NCBI GenBank assembly: GCA_024734555.1
Contig: JANPWX010000026.1
Location: 3,463,695 to 3,527,694 of the forward strand
Source of the DNA: Trochalopteron elliotii
Lineage: Eukaryota > Chordata > Aves > Passeriformes > Leiothrichidae
DNA length: 64,000 bases
Direction: 5' to 3'
A program made the position numbers and the translations under genes. The notes beneath the pieces are model-generated. The model was given only the letters and a program-made list of their open reading frames with translations, ran no database searches and was not told the DNA's origin. Below are positions 40,618 through 51,709 of the stretch, piece by piece; within the stretch, counting starts at the first letter, position 1, and every line of letters begins with the position of its first letter.

Positions 40618-40976
40618 TTTCAAAACATAATAACTTAGAAACAAAGGAAGTCTATACAAGAAGGGAATAAAAACTTCATACAAAACAAAGTGGAAACCAG
40701 CTGCTAATGCTTTGTATAAAAATGCTACAGGGGACATTTTTAGGAGCAAAAAAAGAAAGAAGAATAGAAGAAAAACATCAAACATGAAAGAAACCACCAG
40801 CTGAGATGATGGACTCTCTAGGAATTAAATCAAAACTATTCCTCTAAATTTTGGTAAACAGGGTGGTCCAAAGTATGACATTTTTGCTGGTGATGTAGAG
40901 TGTATTTGAAGACACTGTATCAGAAGCTCTAATCAGACATACGCCCTAAAAGAATAAAATTAGGGTAGCTAAACTG
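40618..40976. other. A-rich non-coding spacer
   Basis: Continuation of A-rich sequence, no recognised element before the CR1 cluster. Confidence 0.5.
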
Positions 40977-41088
40977 AATCATAGAGTCACAGTCATAAAA
41001 TGGCTGAGGTTGGAATGGACCTTAAAGATCTTCTAGTTCCAGCTCCCTGTAGTAGTCAGGAATACCTTCCAGTAGACCAGGTGGAAGA
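40977..41088 (-). mobile_element. CR1 LINE 3' end, antisense
   Basis: The + strand reads 'gaatcatagagtcacagtca' then 'gaggttggaatggaccttaa' and 'agatcttctagttccagctc'. This is the reverse complement of the canonical CR1 3' terminus with its octamer repeat. The match is closer than for the plus-strand CR1 next to it, which suggests a younger insertion. It is severely 5'-truncated at about 41.09 kb. Confidence 0.88.
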
Positions 41089-41249
41089 GTCCAGTGGACT
41101 CAAAGACTCCTCCAGCCTGGCCTCGGTTGAATGGACAGGGAAGTTCTTAAGAACAAAAAGGTTGCCTTCATAACCTTAGGTTCTGCCCCACTGAGGATCT
41201 CAGACAAGGCCACAAGCACTGACAGGTTAAATGCAAACGTATGCCAAAC

Positions 41250-42410
41250 TAGGCTTTGAGAAAAAAAAACTTGCAAAGACATAAAAAGTAATAATAAATT
41301 CTTTTTCCAACACATCAGGAGCAGAAAGCTTGCCAGAGAAGTGTGAGAGCCAATAGATAAGCAAGGCATAAAAGCATTTGCCATGTACAAACTCAGGGAA
41401 GTTTCCATGCTGAAACTCTTCTTTTTAGAGGAGGTGTTAGAGAATCTGTCACAAACTGAAGTGTTAGTGGAACAGATTATAGAACAAATTGACAGAATAG
41501 TCAAACCACCAGAACTGGATGGCACCTGCCCAAGTTCTAATGGAATGCAAATGTGAAATGGCTGAACTGTATAAATTCATTGCCAGACTACATAAATTCT
41601 CACTTAAAGCCACCTAGGTATAAGGTGGCAATGGGGAGGGGAAAAAGACTTTTTTAAAAGAGATCCAGAGAACAATACAAAAGTACAGAGAAAGATCTAA
41701 TTTTTACAACAGTTTCAGCATGATGAATGATTAAGTAGATCAGCACTACCCTGCCTAGAAAAGAGGCAACTGCCATGACACTGTGCAGAAAGGAGCACAT
41801 TACAGAAAGTACTGAAAGTTGGTCATCATTCTTTCTAATGTTTGAATGAGCCAATATCAAATTAAACTAATTTGTATCAAATTCAAAATAAAAATTTTAT
41901 CATAAAGTTGGGCTGCTTTTTTTTTGTTTTGTTTTGTTTTGTTTTTTTGTTTTGTTTTGTTTTTTTGTTTTGTTTTTTTTTGTTTTTGTTTTTCAGATTT
42001 GACTTTTGTACAGTTGGGAAGATTTTTGTTTCCTAAATGGAAAAATCTTATGTGAGAGCAAAGAAAAAGACTGGGGGCTAGAAGAAAAACATTTACAGAG
42101 AAAGATTTAATTCACATGTTTTAAATGAAGAGATCACTGAAGGAGGATGTAAGTTTTCAAGTACCTAAAAGGCTATTGCATAGAGCTAGGGCACTGCTCT
42201 CCATGTCCTCCAAGGACAAAAAAGAATAGGTTTCAGTCTGCAAACTAATTAATAGCAGGAATACATTTTTAATGGTAGAGAAGCACTAAAGAGATTCCCT
42301 GGAGACTCAGCAGAACCTCTATCCTTGGAAGGCTTTCACCAAACTGACAGGAGTATAGGGTGATTATACACTGATAGGAGGATGGTCTACATTGCTTATT
42401 GAGGGATATT
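41250..42410 (+). mobile_element. Ancient CR1-type LINE, sense, internally deleted
   Basis: A mosaic of old CR1 sequence. At about 41305-41605 the sense strand resembles the CR1 segment between endonuclease and reverse transcriptase, including 'gaacaaattgacagaatagt' (41483-41502) and 'ccagaactggatggcacctg' (41509-41528), which correspond to the conserved '...PDGIHP...' start of the RT domain. The next part, about 41690-41780 ('gatgaatgattaagtagatc', 'ctagaaaagaggcaactgcc'), and then 42110-42390 ('ttttcaagtacctaaaaggc', 'ctccatgtcctccaaggaca') resemble 3' regions, so most of the RT is missing. Many stops. A GTTTT array (41917-41993) interrupts it. The style resembles old amniote CR1 rather than the younger avian subfamilies. 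It might be two adjoining copies. Boundaries are approximate. Confidence 0.65.
41917..41993. repeat. (GTTTT)n simple repeat
   Basis: T-rich array with single G every four to eight bases, inside or between parts of the old CR1. Confidence 0.92.
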
Positions 42411-45400
42411 CTAATCTTTCATTTGTTCCGTTGCTATTTTCCTCTCCTCAAAGTAAGAGAAGAAACATTTTTTTTCTCCTTTTACTTTGGCTTATTCTGA
42501 CTATTCTTTCACGCATTTATTTAAGTTGTTAACCTATTTGCCAGCTTTCCATTACTTCCCAGATCTGAAGAAGTCATGTGTGAGGTGTGGACATTTTGTA
42601 AGATAACAGCTATCCATGACTGACAGACCTCTAACTCATGCAGAAAAGGGATCCTCCAAACCAATTTAAATAGTAGGGAAGTATATGGTAGTCAGATGAA
42701 TATTTTGACTGGCTAACTGTTGTATTACTTACACAATGACTTCAACATACTTTGATAATATAATCAAATATTTCCACGCAAAGATCTTCAGCCCAAAACT
42801 AAATGCAGAATGTCAATCAAATTGCACTAAATCAATTATATTCTATCTGTTTTCTTACTCCAGGAATTCCATTTCTCCATCAGTTCATCTCAGGTAGGGC
42901 CATGTGGTGCTCTAAAGCAATGAGCACTTGCTTAATACACCAGTTTTAAAAAGCAGTTAACAACATAAGAAGAACATCTTGATCAAAGCATTTAAAATTT
43001 TGGCCTGAGATTTTTTTTTTTTAATGCCAAAAAATGTTTCTTAATTTAGGCCCTTAAAAGACATAGATTTGCTTTCCAATATCCTGGATTTGACAGACAG
43101 TGGAAGACACCCATAGGATATGTGGGTGCTGGCAGTGAAGCCAGACCAGACACTTCCAATATAGGTGTCTAAATATGGATTAAACTGCCTCTCTTGAGGC
43201 ACCAAAATTTGAAAATGATTGGCTGCAATCCCCACTGAAGCAGCTCACACCGTTCTCTACATGGACTGCATGCCAAAGTTCTAGTAGCAATTATTTTAAC
43301 TGGAAAGAGTTCAGTTTTCATTTTTCTGAGAGAAAACTGGCCAGTCCCAATTATGGAAACAAATCTTCAGCATAAAACTTTTAAAAAACACAGAAATTCT
43401 CCTGGGGAAGTTGCTAGCAGGGCAAAACTAGCTTTTCCAGAAGAGCTGACAGTTGTTTACATTTTAATGTGGAGGAACCCAGCAAGTCTGCAAGTTTATT
43501 TTTAGTAGCTGTAAACTGAGTTATTTAACTCCTTTTTTTCTGTGACTGGAGCTGAGACAAAAATGATTAATACAATGGCCAACTGGTGCCTGGGCTTATG
43601 CTAGAGTTCAGATGATGATGAATACTGTGTTAATAAGAAAGCAGTAGGATTCTTTCACATTATATTTCTTGTGATGCTTCATCTAAATATTTGCAATCTG
43701 ACAGCCTCTGTACTTAGAATAGCTCTGGTTGCCACATAAAATGCTGGGCTGCCATCTCTGAGCAGGATGAATCTGCTTCCTTCCTTGTGGAGCTAATCTG
43801 GCAAAGAATATTTTGTTACCAGTGTCCTGGCTTCATCACTAGAGCACAAGTCCTGCCAGATCCAGCGATGAAAGCTGCGGCAGCTGCTCTCTCAGGGCTG
43901 TGAGTGAGCTAGCAAAAGCCAAAAGTAATCTAAGCTTCCCTGCAACAGAATTATGAGTGACCTCCTCCACTCAGTGTCCCCAGTGGTGCAGAACTGTGGC
44001 TGGTGCTCCCCAGCTGGTACTAGGGAAATCACCCCGGGCAGCTTGAGCTGCTCCCTGCTCTCAGGAAAGCCAGCAGTTCAACACTGCTACTGACAGTTCT
44101 GTGTGCTTGTCAGGGAAAGGACTTCGCTGCACTAAATTAATTCCTTTCAAAGTCTGAAGCACCCTCCTGTAAGACAGCAAACTTGCAAAGCTGGTGCAGA
44201 ACTGGAATTCTGGTGTAAAATCAAAATTGCCTCAATTATAAATCAATCCAGTCACAGGACCTCAGCTGGGAGATCATGTTTCCTGAAAGAACAAAGCTAC
44301 CTTTTCCTCCAAAGCCACCATTAGGGATTGCATCCAGGGAGCAGTCAGAACAGTGAGTGTCAAAATCATTTCACCAAGGAACCATACCAGGAAAATGTGT
44401 TAATGCAGGCATAAAGAAAGAAATATTTTTAAATGGTGCACATTGAAGAAGATAAACCACCACTATACTATCGTGTATAAGGTCAAAAAAATAGCTTTAA
44501 CCAAAAGAAGATGAGAGGAAGTCACATAACTTAAAATGGATTGCTAGTACCTGCATGGTTTGGCTTCTGTTCTTAACCAAGATACAGACTTTTGCCCTTT
44601 TCTCTGGCACATTATTCAACTTCAGAGTCTGTTTCTGAATATATCTCCAAAGTCATGCAATTTAATTAGCTAGCCTCCAAGGGGGCTGGAAAAATATTTA
44701 TCGAATACTTGCAAATGCTTTTGATCTGGGAGGCACAGCAGAAGGGCAAAGCAGTATTTACATGGGGTTTGACAAGAATTGCAAGCAAACTTTGCATTTT
44801 GTTTTAAAGGGAAAGCTGAATTACACTGCAAGGCATTGAACTATTCTGGCAGAAAGCACAGAAAAATATCTAGCATATTAGGTAACCAAACCCTTTATTG
44901 ACACAGGTCTTACAGGTCTTTCACATCTCTCACTGTTATGACCAAATCTATTCAAAGTTTGTCAGAAAGAAATGGTTTCTGAAATCATGCTTATGTTAGG
45001 ATAAAACCTCTAATATGTCATCACATAAGGATTCTGCAGGGAATTTTGTATTGCATATCTTATACAGCCTATTAAAGGCAAAGAGGACAATTTGGATAGA
45101 AGGCTCATTTTCTTATCTCACTAACACAAAGCTGTTATTGGTGAGACCCATATCAATCAAGCAATTCCTGAATTACTGCTCTGTGAGAGAAGTTAATATT
45201 AACAGGCTAATGTTATCTGTGTATTTCTTTGTTCTTTTCACATGCATTCTGAATAACAAAAGAGTAGGCAAACTGTTGTTAAGGATCAAATATTAATCCA
45301 CTGTGGCATGTGAAATTTGGACAAGGAAATATACAGTATTTTCTGAGGTTTTCTTTGTCTCTTAATACTGAGATGTGGTGAAGACAGGTGAAGAAACCTG

Positions 45401-45808
45401 AGTTAAGATGTTTCTATAAGTTCAGTTTTTATTCTCCCTGTGATGAGCAGTTCAAAAGCATTTACTGTGTAATACCCATTTAGACCTATCACCAACCTGA
45501 CCACACAGGACATCACAGTCAGTAAGAAAACTTCTTTGTAGCTTTTAGAAAACTTTCTGATTGAAATATTTCCTGTCTATTTTCTTTACTGAAGAGTAAC
45601 TAAATTCAGTATTCATGCAAGTGTTTATACATCAAATGCAAAACAATAGTATTCCCAAATGACTGAGGTAACTTTTCTTCAGAAAAGGACAAGAAGGGCA
45701 CTGTGTTTGTGGGAGCTGTGCATAGTAAAACTACTTCTTTAAACTGAAAAGAGTTCCAGGGTCTCCCTAACATGCTAATAATGGGTGACAAATAGTAAGC
45801 TATTCAAT
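42411..45808. other. Non-coding stretch; GC-richer patch 43.79-44.13 kb
   Basis: No frame above 93 codons. The segment 43790-44130 has visibly more G and C than its surroundings, but no open frame or recognised family. The text around 43161-43215 ('aggtgtctaaatatggatta', then GAGGCACC) is reminiscent of very old amniote repeats, at low confidence. Confidence 0.5.
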
Positions 45809-45874
45809 TAAAAAACCAAAAAAACCAAACCAACCAAACAAACAAACAAAAAAAACCACAACAAAAAACAAACA
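45809..45874. repeat. A/C-rich (CCAAA)n simple repeat
   Basis: A-rich array with CC/C interruptions, third of its kind in the window. Confidence 0.9.
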
Positions 45875-48800
45875 CCTGACAGATGGAATCTATGTGATTT
45901 AAATTAGGTTTGATCCAATAATGAAAAAATGACAGTGCCAACTGTCAAATGCAAAGCTGCCATTCCTGGTAGAAAAAAAAAAATCTCTTGTCTGAGGCTA
46001 ACTTAGGCAGCACTAAAAGATTCTTATTGTTTGGAATGCAAATTTAGCAGAACAATAAGGTGAGAACATTACCATGTAAGTGCACAATTTAGGATTTATC
46101 AAAGGACTCCTTAAATTTCAAGGTAATGAGAAACAAATTACTAGAATATGGATAAACTTTTTCATTGGACAGGCAATCTTATTATCTCAGAAAATACTGC
46201 AAATACACAGGGTAAGAGCTATCAAACTAATTCTGTACTCTTTTTGTACAAGAGCACCATTCTCTACATTCATAACTGTTTAATGTCTAATTATTGTCTT
46301 TGATAACTCATGTACTTCTAAGATGAAATCACTTGAGCAATAAAAAGGTCCTGAGATTAACCCTCTGCTACTTAGTGCACTGCTTGTCCCTCATTAAAAT
46401 AGAGTAAAACAGTCAGAAGATGGTAGTCAGGATGTATTTCAGCATACATTCAGTTTGTGGAAGAGGGAAAACTAAGCAGCTGTAGAAAATTTGCTAGGCT
46501 ATAAAATAAATCTAGCATTCATCTGTTCCACAGCCTAAATACCCACAGCAGGGAGACAGGGAAGCTGAAATGGGGAAGGGGGATTACTACTGCATGGTTT
46601 TGACTGGCTGGTTAGAGAAGTGTATAAGAAAAAAATGGAATGTGTAAGAGGGTAAGATTTAGATGGTAAGCTCACAAGTGGGTCACTCAGCAGCTCAGGT
46701 AATGCACTGGAAAAAAAATAGATGGACTCTTAGTGTGAAGAGCTGTAAAACTTCTAGAAGTGGTTTTCTGCCAGAAAGAATTTTTGCTCCTTTTCACCTC
46801 TGTTAGCTGGTCTAAAGATTTTAGTTCTATCTCTAAATCTTGCCAATTTCTCCCCCTTTACTGCTTCTATATATCAAAGCCACTCCACTCCCACACTGTA
46901 TCAGGGCAGGCACTGTGTGCAGCAAGACTTCCACTTTGCTGGGCAGTACAGACAACTGCACAAATCCCATGTAGTCTTGTTTTGTTTTGCATGAAGCCAC
47001 TGGTTAAAGACCATAAATGTTATAATGGTGAAATTAATATTTCAGCTGTACCTACAGAGATACACACCTTTTGGTGTAGATATTGTTAATAGAATAAAAA
47101 GCAGTAAGTGGCTACTTACATAAGAACTGAAACCAGTGGTATTTTTATTAGGCTGGTAATTTCTATTTTCAAATTCAGTAGTTCAAATTATATTGCAAAC
47201 TGGGCCTCTTCAGAGATTTTTTATTAATATCACATGCAATTATTTTGCTATTTTCCTGGTCCTCTCTTACATCTCTCCATGGACACAACTGAAAGGCCTG
47301 TGTGCCACAACAATCCTTCTAATGAGTATTAGAAAATGATATTTCTTAATAGCTTAGTCTCTCTAATATAACGTGCAGTAGGGTTTGCTTGTATTTTAAG
47401 TACACTGAGAAGAAAAGTATATAAATAAAAGTCAGAGGAAAAAAGATATGCCAGTGAAAATCAATTAAGGGCCTCAGCCTTTCCCTTAACTCTCAAAATC
47501 CTAAGTGCTGGTGTTCAGGGGTCTGAAGGCTCCACTGAGTAATAGCTTTGCTGTGTAAGGCACTACATCAACACGTAAGGAGACAGTTCCTGGCCTGGAG
47601 GGCTTGTCTGTTTAACCAAATTAAATTCAACTTGCATTCCCTTTAATGTGACCTTTCTTCCTTTCTTCATTTTAAAAGGCTGTGCAATGTACCATGCTGG
47701 GGACAAGTTCTCCGTGATATTTTTATTTTGAATCAATGTTTCAGTGAAGTATTGCCTTTTGGGTCTCAGGAAAGAAAGACATTCTTAACCAATACATACT
47801 GCACGAATTTTTCATGATCCTAGAGCAAGTAAAATGTCACATACTGGCACATACACCAAGTAGTTTTACTTTTGTTTAAATACATGGACACAAATCAAGG
47901 TTTTTCTTGATTGAAACAGAAAAAATACCATTCACTCTTTTCTGTATCTCTTAGTGACACAGGAAAAGCAAAATTACTTCAGCAGAAGTGGTTTGCTTGC
48001 CATTCCAATCCCTCTGCTTCGCTAAAAGGCAGGAGGCTTCTTTCGGACATCAAAGTGCAGGTATGGTGTTACTTCTCTGGGGGAAGGTGAACAAACTCAC
48101 AGATGTCTTGCATGGACATTTAGAAAGAGAGAGATCACAAGGGAGATGACAGTGGAAAGCACAATTATTGCCTACAAACTCTCCTGCTCACTTTTGTGTA
48201 GTGAGAGCTGTGCCATGCCCTCCAGCACATACCACACAATGTCAGCAGCTGTGTGTAACAATGGGGCCACACGTTCTAAGTAAGGTCTTGGTGTCAGGAT
48301 TTGTATTAATTTCTTCCATTTTTCTGCCCATCAGGAACATACACCATCTCTATTCTGATTAACAAGGGGGTTTACAGAGCCTTGAGGGAGAGTCATGATA
48401 TAAGAATAAGCACAGCATTAACTGGTAGCTAGAAATAGGGAGTGGAGTAGGAGCTGATTTAGGGGATTATGTGGAGTGTAAATCAGAGCATTACTGAGAC
48501 CCAGGGGATGAACTAAATCCTGGAATATATACTCTGAAATGTATCTCCTGAAATTTATGTCTCACTGAAATAAAAATAATAAAAAAAAGATTCTTTGTAC
48601 CTAGAGCCCAGTTTAATTCCTGTCTAGCTCCACATTCTAAAAATCCACTCTATCAGGTTTATAAGAATCTCTAGTGTTATATCAAATATTTTAAGAGGTT
48701 AAACTAAAGGCTGCAAATGGAAATTGCAAGAGCATAAATCACTGTTGATACTGCTAATCTTTCAAAAGGCTTAACAGGAACAATCTTTCTCATATGTTCT

Positions 48801-50934
48801 CTTATCTTTCCATACCAATTGAGGTTTTGTCTGAGTACCAGCCCAGAAAACCTCTGTAGGAAGAGATTAAATTAATTGTTAATATTGGAAAACTATTTTC
48901 AATCTGCTGAAAGGTTTTAAACCCTGGTTCAGTGATTCCATTTCATTCCCTATGCCCTGAGGGCTGTCTCCCTCAGGATGTGGGGAGGTGTCAAAATGAA
49001 AACATCATTGATTAAGTATCAAATGTGTTTGCTCATGACTGTTCCCCCACCAAGAAATGCCCTGAAGCAACATAATGCTTGAGCTTGAAACACCTCTAGT
49101 TTTACCCTCTGTATCATGAAAGCTAAACAGCTCAGCTGGGTCATCACACTGGGGCAATTCTACTGCCCTCAGCATCTGGGCTGTTACGCAGGATCTCTTG
49201 GCCGTTGTCCATTATCAGAGGTGATATACAAGGCCTTCCATCTGACTACAGATCCTGGACTTCAGCTCCAAAATTGTTAACAAGACATCGCAAACTCTCA
49301 TACTATCAAAATCTTGGAATTAATGGATGAGTGTATAATTAGGAAGCATTGCTCTGAAACTTAAAAAAACCAAAACCATGCATTTAGTCACAAATTCCTC
49401 CGCAGTTTATCAAAAGTAGATGACTGGCTACTGAAACACTGGGAAAAGGATCAGTGCTTTGCCCAAATTAATTGCCAATCTATAAGTACCAATACATGAA
49501 CTGATTGCAATTAATTATGGTCTGCTGCAACAGAGAGCCAAATACATCGACAGCTGTTAAAGAGATGGCAACATAGCCATTCTATTTATCTGTCAAAAGA
49601 CTTCTCTTAGTGATCTTACTTTCTTGAAGTATTTCTGGTATCAACCTTGAATATCTGCTAGAAGCAGAAAATACACGGATCTGCTGTCTACCAACCCTAT
49701 CAGTTGCATGCAGAAGAATAACTCTGAGATTATTAAGGTTCTTTCTAGCCTTAAAATTGATTTTGCAAGAACTTCTCTGTGTCTGATCTTAAAATTCAGT
49801 CTTTTATTTCTGCAGATAGGTACTTGGGCATACATGAACAATGGAACAGATGAAATGGAAATTCTGCCATTCTGCATGCATGGTAATAGCCTTTTTCTGT
49901 ATCAATTATCTTTGAATGCATGGAAGCCACATGATAGCAAGTTTTATCCTAGTCAATGTTCTGAAATTCCCAGACAACAGGCAAAACTCCAGCCTCTGTT
50001 CTTTTAATGGATGTTTGGGAAACTCAGTAGCACATAAACACAGAAAGGGCGAGGAGAGTGATTCTGTCCTCTTTCCTCAGAACATTAACAGAAGTATTTC
50101 CTGAGAACCCACGACTTCTTTTTTGCATGTTAAAGACCAAAAATAATACCAAAATTGAGCTCTTGTTTCTCAACCCTCATTCCTGAATATAGGAAAATCA
50201 TAACAATATTTTCTAAAGTCAGACTGTAAATCTTTGATAAGAAATTTCCTTGAGCCTGAAGCAAGTGATTGCAGTTATTAGGTTGTCACTACCTTCATGG
50301 GTTTCCCCAGAGGTGCCAACCAGTGCAGCATCACTGATTTGAAAGGAAACAGACAGCTGTAAATCATCTGCACTGCTTGCCAGACAATTTTAGAATACAG
50401 GAGGAGAGAAGAAAATATTAAAAACAAAGGGTCTTCTATTCCTTCCCTATACATACATTATATTCCCTATCAACTTCAATGCCTATATCATTCCAAATTG
50501 GACACTCTTCACAAAAGGCAGTTTTCAGCATTACAAAAAAATAAACCAGATCCCTGTTGAAGTTCTTCAGGTTTCTAGATAGCTTTACAGCAAAAATTAG
50601 TAAGAATAGCTAAAATTTTTGCAGCTTTTAGTTTGCTCTTTCAAATTTCCCCCTGCACATAATTACAGATCTCCTTGGGGGTCTTCTTTGGGAAGGGAAA
50701 AAGTGCAATGGACAGTTGTTTTCTTTCCCAGGATTGATTAGAGAACCACTTCCTTTTCTTGAACTAGCAGGGCTTCTGATTGACAAAAGCCAAGTTTGAG
50801 TCTCCCTTTGAATATCGAAACATCAGTTTTGAATGGCTCAGAATTGAGCTATCAGAGTACCAGGTCTCAGCTAGGGCTTGGGCTTAATGACTCTGCCACT
50901 CTCTTTGGCCCATGAGGTCTGGGAGCGTGGGACA
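45875..50934. other. Non-coding stretch, no gene seen
   Basis: About 5 kb with chance frames only (109 codons or fewer). A perfect 8-bp-arm hairpin (CCTGAGGG/CCCTCAGG, 48956-48977, 6-base loop) is noted. No repeat family was recognised. Confidence 0.55.
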
Positions 50935-50998
50935 AGTTCAAGACCTGGAATTGAACCCCTTCTGGGAAAGTGCATTGTGCTAACTGAGAGAGACTCCT
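50935..50998 (-). mobile_element. tRNA-like remnant, possible old SINE
   Basis: On the minus strand a perfect RNA polymerase III B-box-like string GGTTCAATTCC (plus-strand 50947-50957) lies about 25 bases after 'ctctcagttagca', which resembles a tRNA D-arm/A-box. The expected T-stem does not pair beyond two base pairs and the anticodon arm is too short, so it is not a functional tRNA. An old tRNA-derived SINE head is the most natural reading. Chance similarity remains possible. Confidence 0.35.
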
Positions 50999-51443
50999 GG
51001 GACAAACCACTTTAAATAGCATTTGTTTCTAAGTGCGATAGTTCATGTGAAAATGCATGCAGCACTAGCTCTTACAAATGTTTCACCTCAGAATGTATTC
51101 TGCATAAAGAACAGTCTCAAGCAGTTGCTGGATTTGCAGGATGTGGACAGGAAGAATAAGGAGGGAGCAAAAGTTCAGCTGTTCCAATATGTAGATATAG
51201 AAGCTGGGTTTTCATTGTCTCCCAGTGCTCCCTCTCTCCTTCAGGGCTGCAAAGGGGAATGTATGGGAGAAAGCAAGGCTGCAGCTTCCCAGAACACCGC
51301 AGCTGAAGCTTGCCAGACACATGGTGACCATCAGAAGGTTGCAGTGATTAGTCTAGCTATATAAATAAACATGGCTGAATTCTGCCACAGGAAAACATTG
51401 TTTGCTCTGCGTGACTCTGCTGCACTGAGCATGCTTATGTCAG
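50999..51443. other. Non-coding spacer, nothing recognised
   Basis: A 113-codon frame on + (51023-51364) overlaps an opposite-strand frame and shows no domain, so it is treated as chance. Confidence 0.5.
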
Positions 51444-51709
51444 TGTTGCATGGAAAAGAAAGACTAAGGGATTGGATTGAAAACTCTCCCCTATCGCAAG
51501 AGCCAGGCAAGAGAATTTTTGATTGGCTTTTACTTGACTATAGGGGGCAGGAGGAGTACAAAAAAACACCTCTCCCATTGGGGTTTATTGCACTTTTTGT
51601 ACTATGCTGGGGCTTTATGCAGTATTCACCATGGGCATAATAGAGTAAACTTTTAGGTCAGTCCTTGTGGATATCTGTGAGAGAGACCTTCCTCCTGCCT
51701 CATCCAACA
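51444..51709 (+). mobile_element. Possible short LTR
   Basis: This 266-base segment starts TGTTGC and ends CCAACA, with flanking pentamers GTCAG and GTGAG (one mismatch). Inside are a TATA-poor 'gtacaaaaaaacacc' near 51556-51570, a 'cataatagagtaaac' near 51636-51650 that could be a decayed polyadenylation signal, and a pyrimidine-rich end. The proportions fit a compact ERV LTR, but I do not recognise the family and such termini can occur by chance. Confidence 0.28.

Noticed and set aside
40399..40797. 132-codon minus-strand frame rich in F and L, membrane-like
   Set aside because: Generated by the A/C-rich simple repeat read in reverse. Low complexity.
41100..41525. 141-codon minus-strand frame
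   Set aside because: It lies antisense to the old CR1 and flanking sequence. The readable homology is on the + strand.
51023..51364. 113-codon plus-strand frame
   Set aside because: No recognisable domain, an opposite-strand frame overlaps it, and there is no evidence of an exon.
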